Below, in pieces: positions 52,935-62,003 of a DNA stretch of 64,000 nt (its first letter is position 1; each line of letters starts with the position of its first letter). This stretch comes from an uncultured Limosilactobacillus sp. (GTDB taxonomy: Bacteria; Bacillota; Bacilli; Lactobacillales; Lactobacillaceae): NCBI RefSeq assembly GCF_934202705.1, contig NZ_CAKPYE010000003.1, positions 129,382 to 193,381 of the forward strand, given 5' to 3'. The translations under genes and the position numbers were made by a program. The notes under the pieces were generated by a model. The model worked only from the letters and a program-made list of their open reading frames with translations. It made no database searches and was not told the origin of the DNA.

Positions 52935-55523
52935 CTAGTTACGCTTCTTGTTTACACCAATAAGGCCAAACATACCTAATAAGGTTGCTGCACCTAAGCC
53001 CATTACCGCCAAGTTATCGTTATTACCAGTTTGTGGTAATGCCTTAGTGTTGTTATTAGCTTGTTGAGCCTTGTAAGCTTCCCGGGTCATGACTGGTTGA
53101 TCAGTACTCTTGACTGCTTGACCATTTACAACTTTCCAACCAGCAATGACGTTCCCATTAGCGTCAACCACTTGGTTATTAACCACCTTAGCACCTGCTG
53201 GTAATTGCGTAGCAGCATTGTGGTCAGTTGACTTGTTATCAGTTGGTGTGGTTGGGTTAGTTGATGGTTGGTTATTATGGTCATCAGATGGTGTGTTAAC
53301 ACTAACCACTGGCGTATTATTAGTTTCATCTTGATCACCAATAGTGTAGCTAACGCCATCCATAGCCAACTTGTAACCAGCTGGAATATTCAGTTGACTA
53401 CCACTGAAGGTATCGCCTTGCTTACCAGTAAAGGTTTGCGTACCGACAACCTTGGTAATTTCCTTACCATCTGGTGCATAGCCAGTAACTTCAATATAGT
53501 GCACCGTCAAAGTATGTTCAGTTGCCGTTGGCTTGGTAGGATTAGTGGTATGCGTATCATCACCAGTATTTGGCTTCGTTGGGTCAGTTGATGGAGTAGT
53601 TTGCTTGGCGGCAACTACTAAGACGCCTGGGACATTAAAGGCTTGAGATTTAGTACCATCTGGGAAGTCTAAGATAACTTCTTCATCATAAGTTCCAGCG
53701 GTTTGCGCATCCTTTTGGACCTTAGCAGGATCAGCCCATTCAACCTTGGTACCTTCTGGGTAGGTACCGTTGGTTTGTGCCAAGACCATGAACATTGCTG
53801 CGGAAGCGGTGTTAGCATTTGTGTCCTTAATAAAGGCGTCATCAGCCAGCTTTGGTGCCGGAATATTAGTATCACCAGCCGTCACATTGACCTTCATTAC
53901 TAAACTAGGGTCAAGGTTAGTGTACTTTTCGTTATCCTTCTTGGTTTCAACTGGAGTTTGACCGCCCTTGTTCAGGTTATCCAAGGCTGTTTGGTCTTGG
54001 GCAATGACAACCTTCAAGTCTTTAATGTCATTGTTCAGTTGGTCTAACTTGCTTTGGTTAGTACTGATTTGGTCATTCAAATCGGTTAACTTAGCATTGT
54101 GCTTAGTAGTAGAATCAGCTAACTTAGTTTGTTCATCACTACTAATCTTGCTCTTTTGATTATTCAAATCATTCAATTGTGATTGCAAAGTATTAACTTG
54201 ATTTTGCTTAGCAATTAATGATTGATTAAGACTAGCTAATTGATCCTTTAACTGATTAATCTTAGCTGTATTATCTACTGTTATTGTAGATCCCTTAGTT
54301 GGTCCCATTGCAGCATAGCTATTAATAGTATTAGTTACCAAATCATTTGACTTATCAGCGTCAGTTGCATAAGTTGTATCAAATGTCATTAAGTAGTAAC
54401 CATTATCAAGTAACTTAAAGCCAAAGGCTGCATTGTAATTACCATTATCTAAGAAATTATCACGATGGCCCCAATCACTATCAGCATCAGCCATTAACAT
54501 ACTTGAAATTGAATCATTAGCATTATAAAGTAATGACATCATATTATCGCCATTATTTGTAGATACAAATGCTAAGTTTTCAGAATGCCAATTACCTAAT
54601 GCTGCATCCATATCAGATTCATTATGGTTAAGATTTGCAGCCGATGATTGTTGTGCACGAGCCATTGCACGTTTGAATTGATCTTCAGTCATTACAAATG
54701 GTGCAAGGCCACGTTGTTCACGTGCATGATTTAATTCATTAAGAAGTAAAATTGATAATTCACGCATCTGATTTTCGGTCATACCTGTATTAGTATTTAC
54801 CTGATCAATATCTGAATATGCATTATAATCATTAGTAAAATCGATAGGAGCTGTTACACCATGATTTGTTGTTTTATTATTATCAGGACTAATATAAATA
54901 TTTTGTGGAATAGCTTTCTTATTCCAACTAGATGCTGATTGTTCATCACTATAATAATTATCCCAAAGATCATTACGTGCAGCATTTTCAAGTAATGACT
55001 TAGACTTATCAATTTGGCCATTAGGTACATTTACAATATTACTATCAGTAGATGTAGTAGTACCTTGAGCCTTTTGAAGATCACTAATTTGAGAATTTAC
55101 ATTGTTAATTTGAGATTGAGTATTAGATACATCTTGCTTAGCTCCTTCTAAAGATGTATTAACCCCATTAATTTGACTATCAACAGACGTTGCCTTATCA
55201 GCAGCGTCTTTTTTGATTTGGGCTTGTTCATTTTGATAGTTAGTGTTTTCGTCATTGACTTGACTCTTGTAACCATCAATCTTGCTTTGTAGGTTAGCAG
55301 CTTGGCTGGCCTTATCGCTAACTTGCTGCTGCTTATCTTGAATGTCCTTTTGCAGAGTAGCTTTTTGTTGATCAGTTGTTTGTGATTCACTAGTGGTGTT
55401 AGTAACTAGTGTAGCGTCAGCATGCGCCGTAGTCGTAGCCATAGTTGTACCAGCAGCTAAGGCCATGATAGTAGCGGTCATCCATAATTTACCAGATTTG
55501 TAGAGCTTCTTATGTTCTTTCAT
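52935..55523 (-). CDS. KxYKxGKxW-signal LPQTG protein with SEC10/PgrA-like coiled coils, CAP-like and Rib domains
   Basis: 862 aa. Signal with KLYKSGKLW at the N-terminus; coiled coil (about 45-150); a CAP/SCP-like domain (LLNELNHAREQRGLAPFVMT, then GHRDNFLD) at about 260-400; second coiled coil (about 405-510); a Rib-like domain (YPEGTKVEWADPAKV) at about 525-640; Pro/Thr linker; MucBP-like unit (about 665-730); end ALPQTGNNDNLA plus anchor and KKRN. This matches SEC10/PgrA surface-exclusion proteins of conjugative elements, although no conjugation genes are in the window. Probably wall-anchored; it may mediate adhesion or exclusion. Regulation: see the G-tract promoter. Confidence 0.9.
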   Translation of the reverse strand: MKEHKKLYKSGKLWMTATIMALAAGTTMATTTAHADATLVTNTTSESQTTDQQKATLQKDIQDKQQQVSDKASQAANLQSKIDGYKSQVNDENTNYQNEQAQIKKDAADKATSVDSQINGVNTSLEGAKQDVSNTQSQINNVNSQISDLQKAQGTTTSTDSNIVNVPNGQIDKSKSLLENAARNDLWDNYYSDEQSASSWNKKAIPQNIYISPDNNKTTNHGVTAPIDFTNDYNAYSDIDQVNTNTGMTENQMRELSILLLNELNHAREQRGLAPFVMTEDQFKRAMARAQQSSAANLNHNESDMDAALGNWHSENLAFVSTNNGDNMMSLLYNANDSISSMLMADADSDWGHRDNFLDNGNYNAAFGFKLLDNGYYLMTFDTTYATDADKSNDLVTNTINSYAAMGPTKGSTITVDNTAKINQLKDQLASLNQSLIAKQNQVNTLQSQLNDLNNQKSKISSDEQTKLADSTTKHNAKLTDLNDQISTNQSKLDQLNNDIKDLKVVIAQDQTALDNLNKGGQTPVETKKDNEKYTNLDPSLVMKVNVTAGDTNIPAPKLADDAFIKDTNANTASAAMFMVLAQTNGTYPEGTKVEWADPAKVQKDAQTAGTYDEEVILDFPDGTKSQAFNVPGVLVVAAKQTTPSTDPTKPNTGDDTHTTNPTKPTATEHTLTVHYIEVTGYAPDGKEITKVVGTQTFTGKQGDTFSGSQLNIPAGYKLAMDGVSYTIGDQDETNNTPVVSVNTPSDDHNNQPSTNPTTPTDNKSTDHNAATQLPAGAKVVNNQVVDANGNVIAGWKVVNGQAVKSTDQPVMTREAYKAQQANNNTKALPQTGNNDNLAVMGLGAATLLGMFGLIGVNKKRN

Positions 55524-55569
55524 TTCTGATTACTCCCCCTATAGTTAAGTAGTAAACGTCTTATTAACG

Positions 55570-55630
55570 GTAACTATTGTACACTTTTTGTCCCCCCCCG
55601 GTGCATTGAACGGTCATATGATTCATTCAA
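55570..55630 (-). promoter_or_regulatory. Promoter region with G8 homopolymer tract
   Basis: On the minus strand a -10 TACAAT (55576-55581) is preceded by ACAAAAAGTG, eight Gs (55592-55599) and TTCAAT. The tract lies between -10 and the likely -35, so its length would alter promoter spacing. Confidence 0.5.
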
Positions 55631-55782
55631 TGGAAATAGTTGAGGTAATTCCTAAAACACCTAATATGATAACACAAAAGTAACTCACTTGATATAGTTT
55701 TATATCTCAGTTGTGCATTATAATTATTGGTTCTCTTCAATATTCTGGAACTAACGAATATGAAATGAGGACTAATATACTA

Positions 55783-56121
55783 ATGGATAACGTTGGATTC
55801 AATATTGCGGAGCGAAGGCGTGAACTTAAAATAACTCAAGAAGAGCTTTCTAACCGGGCAGACATTTCAACTAATTATGTTTCCAGATTAGAAAGAGGAG
55901 AAGTACAACATATTAGAGCAGAAACACTAGCAAAAATTGCGGTGGCTCTTGATACCACCATGGATGCTCTCTTTAATGGCAAAAGTGATTCTGGTCGAAA
56001 ACGAGTTGCGGGTAAATATGAAAAGCAACTTTATAATACCCTAAATCAATTAGATCAAGGAACCGCAGAAGAAGTTTCTAAAAGTATCTTGAAATTAATG
56101 AATACTAAATTGAATAGCTAA
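55783..56121 (+). CDS. Xre-family HTH regulator
   Basis: 112 aa from ATG 55783 (MDNVGFNIAERRREL). HTH: ITQEELSNRADISTNYVSRLERGEVQHIRAETLAKIAVALD. The ribosome binding site GAGG is 12 bases upstream, a loose fit; longer starts at 55711 or 55765 are possible. Divergent from the surface protein, so it may control it. The C-terminal tail is a helical dimer-like extension. Confidence 0.87.
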   Translation: MDNVGFNIAERRRELKITQEELSNRADISTNYVSRLERGEVQHIRAETLAKIAVALDTTMDALFNGKSDSGRKRVAGKYEKQLYNTLNQLDQGTAEEVSKSILKLMNTKLNS

Positions 56122-56520
56122 TTAAGGTACTAGGCTTTATTATTTAAAGACCTGGTACTTTTATTATCATTAGTACCGGGCTTGAGAAATTTTTAGTCAG
56201 ATACTCAATAGAAATGCTCCCTATTTCGTCCAGTTAGGTCCGTATGGCGTTTTAATATAGTTGGTTATCAAATTACTACCCCTAATATAAAAAAGTACCA
56301 GACTTCGCTTTTTGGAAGCCCGGTACTAAATTAAATTGATGATGGATTTGGTACATAGCTTAATAATTGCGAAGCCCTGTACTAAAACTATTTTGTGTTG
56401 TCTCTACCTATATGACACCCTATATCTTATATTATTGAGTATTAGCCCCAAAATATGACTACTATGTTAATTAGTACCGGGTCTGATTATTTTTTGACCA
56501 GATACCATATGCAAGGCAAT
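56122..56520. repeat. Cluster of GGTACT/AGTACC palindromic repeats
   Basis: Four related hairpin-forming copies at about 56126-56165, 56170-56205, 56289-56325 and 56472-56512 share AGTACCGGGCTT or its complement; the first acts as the terminator of the regulator gene. A partial copy lies at 56350-56385. No gene is visible among them. Confidence 0.65.
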
Positions 56521-56532
56521 AAAGGCAACAAA

Positions 56533-56558
56533 AAAGACTGGTATCAAAGACCAGTCTA
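56533..56558 (-). terminator. Terminator-like hairpin
   Basis: GACTGGTCTTTGATACCAGTC plus T6 on the minus strand. Upstream DNA (56559-56670) may be a short transcript. Confidence 0.6.
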
Positions 56559-56819
56559 TACTCTTATTATATAGGTTCAAATCCTTTCTTAAACGAACAA
56601 GATTCGAGGCATAACGCCAAGTATTTAGGGAACAATGAGTAGTGTTTAATCCGTTTGGGTAAACCATTTAAATCACTATCATTTATCTTACCAAGGAACT
56701 ACCAAACCTGTATCATTATATTATCACAATAATATTTATAATGCAAATAAATTTTATAATATATTGTAATCTAAATCACTTTTCCTTAAACTAAATTAAA
56801 CAACTCAAAACTTAGTATC

Positions 56820-57120
56820 TTAACACGTTTTAACACGCGATCAGGCTTGATATATCAATATTTCTAAGACTTCAAGCTTCCAAAAATTTATTTCAACATC
56901 ATCACGTGTTAAGAAACGTGTTAAAACACCTACCAAAAGTACCACAAAAAAGCCTGTACTAGCAACGTTAAACGCTGTTAATACAGGCTTTTCACTCTTA
57001 TAAAATGCTGACTAGAGTCGCTGTTTTGTAGTAGCTTAGGTATTGATACAACAGTATTCGACTCTAGATGTGTTAAGTTTTTGTGTTAATTCGATGGTCA
57101 GAAACTATGGTCAAAAGCTG
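56820..57120 (+). repeat. Element junction, copy B (right end of E2 and left end of E3)
   Basis: The left half (ACGTGTTAAGAAACGTGTTA then a GCCTGTA...TACAGGC hairpin) matches 58125-58219 and 38895-38988. The right half (AGAGTCGCTGTTTTGTAGTA through CAGAAACTATGGTCAAAA) matches D and A. The core is diverged (TGCTGACTAGAG). CTAGAGTCG and CGACTCTAG form an inverted pair within the right half. Confidence 0.7.
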
Positions 57121-57225
57121 GTGTGACGGGAAAGTAGAAGTATCTATTCCTAATTTGAGATTCTCTTCTAGCTTCCTGTTTTGTGGTAATCTAAGTATGT
57201 ATTTAACAAAGGTTGGAGGACTATC

Positions 57226-58026
57226 ATGATTAAAAAATACTTTTTTACTATTGTACCTATAATAATATCATTATTCAGCTTATATTATACACATCGTGTG
57301 GATCAGAGAACAAGGTATGACGAAAAACCATCATTCAATATTGTACAAAATTTATGGAATCCTTCAGAGCCATCATTTACTTTTGTAAATGAATCCACTA
57401 AGAAGTTAGCACAACCGCCTTATCATACTTATTTATTAATGATTCCCAGCAAAATTTATTGGAAAGCTGACAAGAAAATCTACAGTAATTTAATTCTTTC
57501 TCCTATCTCATACCAAGTGATAACGAAACAAACTGATTCTTTTAAGACAACTGGAGATATCGAGACTTCATATCTTCCTAAGGAATTTTTTGCCAAAAAA
57601 GGAAGTCGCGATATTATTGAGAGTAAAGAAATCAGCTTAAACAATTCTTTAAAGGCTAAAGTTGTAACATACCCCATGATAGTTATTTATTGCAAAGGTA
57701 GCTATCGCTATAGTGGAGAGAAAAGATTACATAGTATTAACTTTTTATCAACACCTATAGATAAGATCAACCTCTCGTCAACGGATTCAAAAAATCTAAA
57801 TAGTTATATTCGTGATAATTCCAATTTGGAACTTAAAGTCATTAAAAATCAAAGTATCTATCAAACAGCTAACGATAATATTTCCAAAAGATTCAATGAA
57901 CTAGTCCAAAATGGAGCCAAAAGTGATAAAGATGGATACTTTATTGGAGCAAAAAAAGGCGGGTATGGTTTTATACTTAAAAAAATCAATTATTTAATTT
58001 CTCCTCACGATCCAATAGATGATTAA
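57226..58026 (+). CDS. Membrane-anchored protein of unknown function (sole gene of E3)
   Basis: 266 aa. One N-terminal membrane helix (FFTIVPIIISLFSLYY), then a soluble, probably beta-rich domain with no family I recognise. GGAGG lies 6 bases before the ATG. Low-GC codon use compared with the core genes. It is the only gene between element ends B and the tRNA, so it is a candidate cargo gene, possibly a defence or immunity function by position only. Confidence 0.75.
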   Translation: MIKKYFFTIVPIIISLFSLYYTHRVDQRTRYDEKPSFNIVQNLWNPSEPSFTFVNESTKKLAQPPYHTYLLMIPSKIYWKADKKIYSNLILSPISYQVITKQTDSFKTTGDIETSYLPKEFFAKKGSRDIIESKEISLNNSLKAKVVTYPMIVIYCKGSYRYSGEKRLHSINFLSTPIDKINLSSTDSKNLNSYIRDNSNLELKVIKNQSIYQTANDNISKRFNELVQNGAKSDKDGYFIGAKKGGYGFILKKINYLISPHDPIDD

Positions 58027-58029
58027 GAT

Positions 58030-58245
58030 AATTCAGCTCATCAAATTTAACACATTTTAACACGCGACTATCCTTGCTACATCAGCCATCCGAGCACTTC
58101 AACTGCTTAAAAACCGCCTACCAGCAACCGCCCGTGTTAACAAACGTGTTAAAGCAACGCCATTTAGACAACGAAAAAAGCCTGTAACACCAACGAAAAA
58201 CGCTGGTATTACAGGCTTCTGTGTTCTTTGTAGTGCTCACTAAAG
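58030..58245 (+). repeat. Element right end and attachment site in tRNA-Thr (copy C)
   Basis: The region carries CGTGTTAACAAACGTGTTAA, the tRNA terminator hairpin at about 58173-58218 (AAGCCTGTAA / TTACAGGCTT) and the 26-base core 58220-58245, identical to 38989-39014. Confidence 0.8.
58173..58218 (-). terminator. Terminator of tRNA-Thr
   Basis: AAGCCTGTAATACCAGCG...CGTTGGTGTTACAGGCTT hairpin plus T6 on the minus strand, just after the tRNA 3' end. A copy at about 38943-38987 is the displaced original. Confidence 0.8.
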
Positions 58246-58306
58246 GATTCGAACCTTCGACCTCATCATTACTAATGACGTGCTCTGCCAACTGAGCTAA
58301 GTGAGC
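58234..58306 (-). tRNA. tRNA-Thr (anticodon AGT)
   Basis: 73 nt. Acceptor GCTCACT/AGTGAGC, D-stem GCTC/GAGC, anticodon stem CGTCA/TGATG with loop TTAGTAA (AGT), T-stem GAAGG/CCTTT with TTCGAAT. CCA is not encoded. It is the target of the integrated elements. Confidence 0.95.
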
Positions 58307-58412
58307 ATCAGTATCAATCAACAAAAAATAGTATATCAAATTGCGAATTAAAAGGGAACCCCTAATTTCAAAATAAACTCAAAAATCTCACGGTAAAACC
58401 GTGAGATTAGTT

Positions 58413-60656
58413 TCAGTTCTTTAATTGCTGATGTTCTTGACACATTTGGGTTACGCACTTTTTCATTTCCGTAATATCTAAGACGCTTTCCGCAAATTCC
58501 TTGCGCACCAATTCATCTGGTAAGTATTCATCATACTTATCAAACACCGGGACTTCCTTTGGATAAACTAAATCCATTGGATTAAAATCTTTTGCGGCTT
58601 CATCACCAACGATTTGGAAAAACTCATCCGCAGTTGCGTCCATCGCAAATTCCATAAAGTACGGTCGCGAGGAGTTAAGGCCACGCAGGTTTAACCGCTT
58701 AGCACATTTAATCCTCAGTAATCGTTCCAATGCTAAGAAGGCGTAACTCCCCGTCCACGGCAATAAGCACCACATTTTACCACCAAGATTAATTAACTGC
58801 TGTTGCGGAACTCCAGCAATATTACACGTATCCCGTGCCTGAGTTAACCTCGCTTGCGCGTTATTCATTAAATAAGCATACATTGTCCTCTCATTGAGTA
58901 CTTGTCGCATTCGATGAAGGATTTTAGGTTGGATATCCCCTGGAACATCCCCAAAATAAGCAGGAATACGCCCCTTTACTTCGTGACAATATACTTGGTG
59001 ACGTTGCCGATCGACATCTTCAACGACCCAGACACGCCCTGCAATCGCAATTTTGTCGCCAACCGGCGGTGGCTTAACGATGGTTCCTAACTCTTCAGAT
59101 CCAGCGTGAACACTATACTCAACATTTTCTTGAAATACCGCATAGAACTTGAAATTATTAACGACTCGTTCACCCGCTAATCCGACTAATAATCCACCGT
59201 TTTCAGTTTGCTGAATCTGGTTGGTTTTGATCAAATGACGGAGAAGAACTCGATAATCATCTTGACTAACATTATGAAAATAAGTTAGCGGCAACACTCG
59301 TGAAGCCAATTCAGCAGGCGTCATTTCACCACTGGAGGCCAGCGTACTCATCGTTTGATGATATAGCAAACTATACGGTAAGCGGTTTGGTTCCGGGGGT
59401 TCCACCCACCGTTCTTCTAAGTATAGTTGAACTAAGGCAATTCCTTGGAGAAGGGGCCAGGGAATTAAATCTGGCAGCATGGCTCGTGACTCAGGATGTT
59501 CCTCACGCATCACAAAATGCATTTCTGGTGGGTTGCCCCGTCGACCAGTGCGACCCATTCGCTGAAGAAAACCGGAAACCGTAAAGGGGGCATCGATTTG
59601 AAAGGCACTCTCTAGTTTGCCAACATCAATTCCTAACTCTAGCGTAGCGGTTGCACAAGTGGTCATGTAAGTATCTTCATCTTTCATGGCATCCTCAGCA
59701 GTTTGCCGTAACGCTGGTGACAGGTTTCCGTGGTGAATCAAGAAACGATCTGGTTCATGGCGGTAAGCACAGTACTCCCGCAACATCTGACAAACCGCTT
59801 CGCACTCTTCACGACTGTTGGTAAAAACTAGGCACTTCTTCCCACGGGTGTGTTCAAAGATGTAACCAATCCCTGGATCTGCTAGTTCTGGTGCACGATC
59901 CGTTTTTGGCCCAATCAGCTGGTTGTTTTCTTCTTGAATCTTCGCTGCCTGCGATCCCATCTTGTAAAAATGTTCCATCGAAAGGCGCCAAATTTGGCGC
60001 GTGTTTTTGACTTTTGGGGCATCGGTGACCCGATCACTACCTGCCCCCAAGAAACGACTTGCGGCTTCAGTATTTCCAATTGTAGCTGACAAACCGACGC
60101 GCCGAGGATCAATTCCCGCTAACTGCGAAAGCCGTTCAATTAGACAGAAAGTTTGCCCACCCCGATCACTTCGCAAAAAGGAATGTAATTCATCAATCAC
60201 AACAAACTTTAAGCCGTGGAAAAGACGCGGAATATCCATATGTTTATTGATCATAAAAGATTCGAGCGATTCTGGTGTGATTTGGAGAACGCCATGGGGA
60301 TTTTTCAGCATCCGTCGCTTTTGTGACTGTGAAACATCACCGTGCCACCGCCAAATGGGCAGGTCTTGATCTTCACAAAGCTCGGTTAACCTTCGATATT
60401 GATCATTAATCAACGCCTTGAGCGGTGCAATATAGAGACAACCAATGGAATCAACTGGCTGCTGACTAAGTTCCGTTAGAATTGGGAAAAAGGCAGCCTC
60501 CGTTTTACCGGCAGCCGTCGAAGCAGACAACAGGACGTTATGATCTGTACCAAAAATTTCTTCAGCAGCTGCCACCTGGACTGGGCGTAGAGTTTGCCAG
60601 CCATGCTGGTAAATATAGTCCTGAATAAATGGTGCGTATCGTGAAAAAACGTCCAT
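58413..60656 (-). CDS. Lhr-like DEAD/DEAH helicase (BrxHI-like)
   Basis: 747 aa. Motif I STAAGKT (about 46-52), DELH in VVIDELHSF (about 155), SAT in LSATIG (about 190) and motif VI QRMGRTGRRG (about 360), then an Lhr-type C-terminal region. ATG 60656 is 9 bases after GGAGG. It is the last gene of an operon with the BrxD-like ATPase and the TerB protein; this trio occurs in and near BREX loci (family knowledge). Likely a DNA-unwinding effector. Confidence 0.9.
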   Translation of the reverse strand: MDVFSRYAPFIQDYIYQHGWQTLRPVQVAAAEEIFGTDHNVLLSASTAAGKTEAAFFPILTELSQQPVDSIGCLYIAPLKALINDQYRRLTELCEDQDLPIWRWHGDVSQSQKRRMLKNPHGVLQITPESLESFMINKHMDIPRLFHGLKFVVIDELHSFLRSDRGGQTFCLIERLSQLAGIDPRRVGLSATIGNTEAASRFLGAGSDRVTDAPKVKNTRQIWRLSMEHFYKMGSQAAKIQEENNQLIGPKTDRAPELADPGIGYIFEHTRGKKCLVFTNSREECEAVCQMLREYCAYRHEPDRFLIHHGNLSPALRQTAEDAMKDEDTYMTTCATATLELGIDVGKLESAFQIDAPFTVSGFLQRMGRTGRRGNPPEMHFVMREEHPESRAMLPDLIPWPLLQGIALVQLYLEERWVEPPEPNRLPYSLLYHQTMSTLASSGEMTPAELASRVLPLTYFHNVSQDDYRVLLRHLIKTNQIQQTENGGLLVGLAGERVVNNFKFYAVFQENVEYSVHAGSEELGTIVKPPPVGDKIAIAGRVWVVEDVDRQRHQVYCHEVKGRIPAYFGDVPGDIQPKILHRMRQVLNERTMYAYLMNNAQARLTQARDTCNIAGVPQQQLINLGGKMWCLLPWTGSYAFLALERLLRIKCAKRLNLRGLNSSRPYFMEFAMDATADEFFQIVGDEAAKDFNPMDLVYPKEVPVFDKYDEYLPDELVRKEFAESVLDITEMKKCVTQMCQEHQQLKN

Positions 60657-60671
60657 TGACCATGTCCTCCC

Positions 60672-62003
60672 TTATAACGTAAATTCGGTGTAATCTTTCG
60701 TCTTTTGATCACTCACTGCTGTTTGTTCAGTGTATGAAAATTGGTCAGAGTTTAATAACTCTTCAATTGTGGTATTCGGATTTTGCCAAACAATATCTAA
60801 CATTTCAATAAAATCACGGATAACTTCCCGTGGCGTAATATTGGTATCTGCACCAATCCGAGCATATTCAATCTTGATGAACTTGGTAAGATCATCATCT
60901 GTAACGGATCGTTGATAACCATACAATCCAGCATGCATATCTGCCAGCTTCTCCGTTAACACTAACATTTCTTCTGGCGTTAGTGGATCAAGCTTAATGA
61001 CTGGTGCATACATATCCCGCGCTCCAGCTTGGGAAAACTTACCTTCCGCTAACCGTGATCGTAACGCTTCATAGCTGTAGACACCCCGCCGACGATCCTC
61101 GATGGCTTGGGGAGTCGCTCCCATTAAAACTCCCAAATACTTCGCTTTGCCCTGCAGTGCATCGTTATACATCGTCAAAATTTTTTCGTAATTGTATTGC
61201 CGACTAATGCTATTCGGGATCTTGTAAATGTTGACTAGCTCATCAATCATAATAATCAACCCGGCGTAACCAGCTTGACGGAAGAAACTCGCAAAAAGCT
61301 TCAAGTATTCATACCAATCATCGTCGGAAATAATGATGTTAACGCCGAGCTCTTGTTTGGCCTCAGTTTTATGCGTATATTCGCCACGGAACCACTTAAT
61401 GACCTTCGCCTTCGTTTCATCATCATTATTTAAGTACGCGTGATAATACATATTTAGTAACTTTGCGAAGTCAAACCCGTGAACTAGCTCATTTAATGAA
61501 GAAATTACCGTATATATTTGCCGATCAACGGACTCCGCAAATTTAGCATCATCATCGCTCAAGCCAGTCTCCGCTGCAACTTTGGTTTGGACAGAATTGA
61601 TCCACCGGTCTAAAATCAACGTCAATGCCCCGCCTTCTGGACGGGTTTTCGTTGCTAAATTTTGAATCAGTTCACGATAAGTTGCTAATCCTTGTCCCTT
61701 AGTTCCTTGTAATCGCCGTTCTGGGGAAAGGTCACCATCAACTACCACAAAGTTTTTATCCATCACATAATTCCGAATTGTTTGGAGCAAAAAACTTTTT
61801 CCTGATCCATAGCGACCCACAATAAAATGAAATGCTGCACCACCTTCGGCTACAACATCAACATCATGTAATAAGGCATCAATTTCTGCTTTGCGACCAA
61901 CCGTAACATAGGGAAGACCAATGCGTGGGACCACTCCCCCTTTTAACGAATTTAAAATAGTCTGCGCAATCCGTTTTGGTACTCGACGTTTTTTTGCTGG
62001 CAT
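60672..62003 (-). CDS. BrxD-like P-loop ATPase (BREX-associated, DUF2791 type)
   Basis: 443 aa. The N-terminus KRIAQTILNSLKGGVVPRIGL and GREAEI-like GRKAEIDALL lead to Walker A GRYGSGKS (63-70); GLIIMIDELVNIYK is the Walker B; IPNSISRQYNYEKILTMYND is characteristic of the BrxD group. Its ATG overlaps the TerB gene stop (TAATG), and the helicase follows after 15 bases. It probably couples ATP hydrolysis to DNA loading of the helicase. Confidence 0.9.
   Translation of the reverse strand: MPAKKRRVPKRIAQTILNSLKGGVVPRIGLPYVTVGRKAEIDALLHDVDVVAEGGAAFHFIVGRYGSGKSFLLQTIRNYVMDKNFVVVDGDLSPERRLQGTKGQGLATYRELIQNLATKTRPEGGALTLILDRWINSVQTKVAAETGLSDDDAKFAESVDRQIYTVISSLNELVHGFDFAKLLNMYYHAYLNNDDETKAKVIKWFRGEYTHKTEAKQELGVNIIISDDDWYEYLKLFASFFRQAGYAGLIIMIDELVNIYKIPNSISRQYNYEKILTMYNDALQGKAKYLGVLMGATPQAIEDRRRGVYSYEALRSRLAEGKFSQAGARDMYAPVIKLDPLTPEEMLVLTEKLADMHAGLYGYQRSVTDDDLTKFIKIEYARIGADTNITPREVIRDFIEMLDIVWQNPNTTIEELLNSDQFSYTEQTAVSDQKTKDYTEFTL

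Noticed and set aside
53146..54159. Plus-strand frames over the 862-aa surface protein
   Set aside because: They are shadows of the minus-strand gene, without ribosome binding sites.
56467..56667. 66-aa minus-strand frame
   Set aside because: A strong minus-strand terminator (56533-56558) lies inside it and its C-terminal half reads through repeat DNA. At most a short transcript ends there.
39015..57010. Classical phage-inducible island or prophage
   Set aside because: No terminase, capsid, portal or lysis genes. int lies downstream of the replication gene in the same direction, unlike the divergent int/regulator layout of typical PICIs.
39015..57010. Integrative conjugative element
   Set aside because: No relaxase, coupling protein or VirB4-like ATPase is visible; only the PgrA-like surface protein hints at conjugation.
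58118..58339. 73-aa minus-strand frame over the tRNA
   Set aside because: It is the tRNA-Thr gene and its terminator read as protein.
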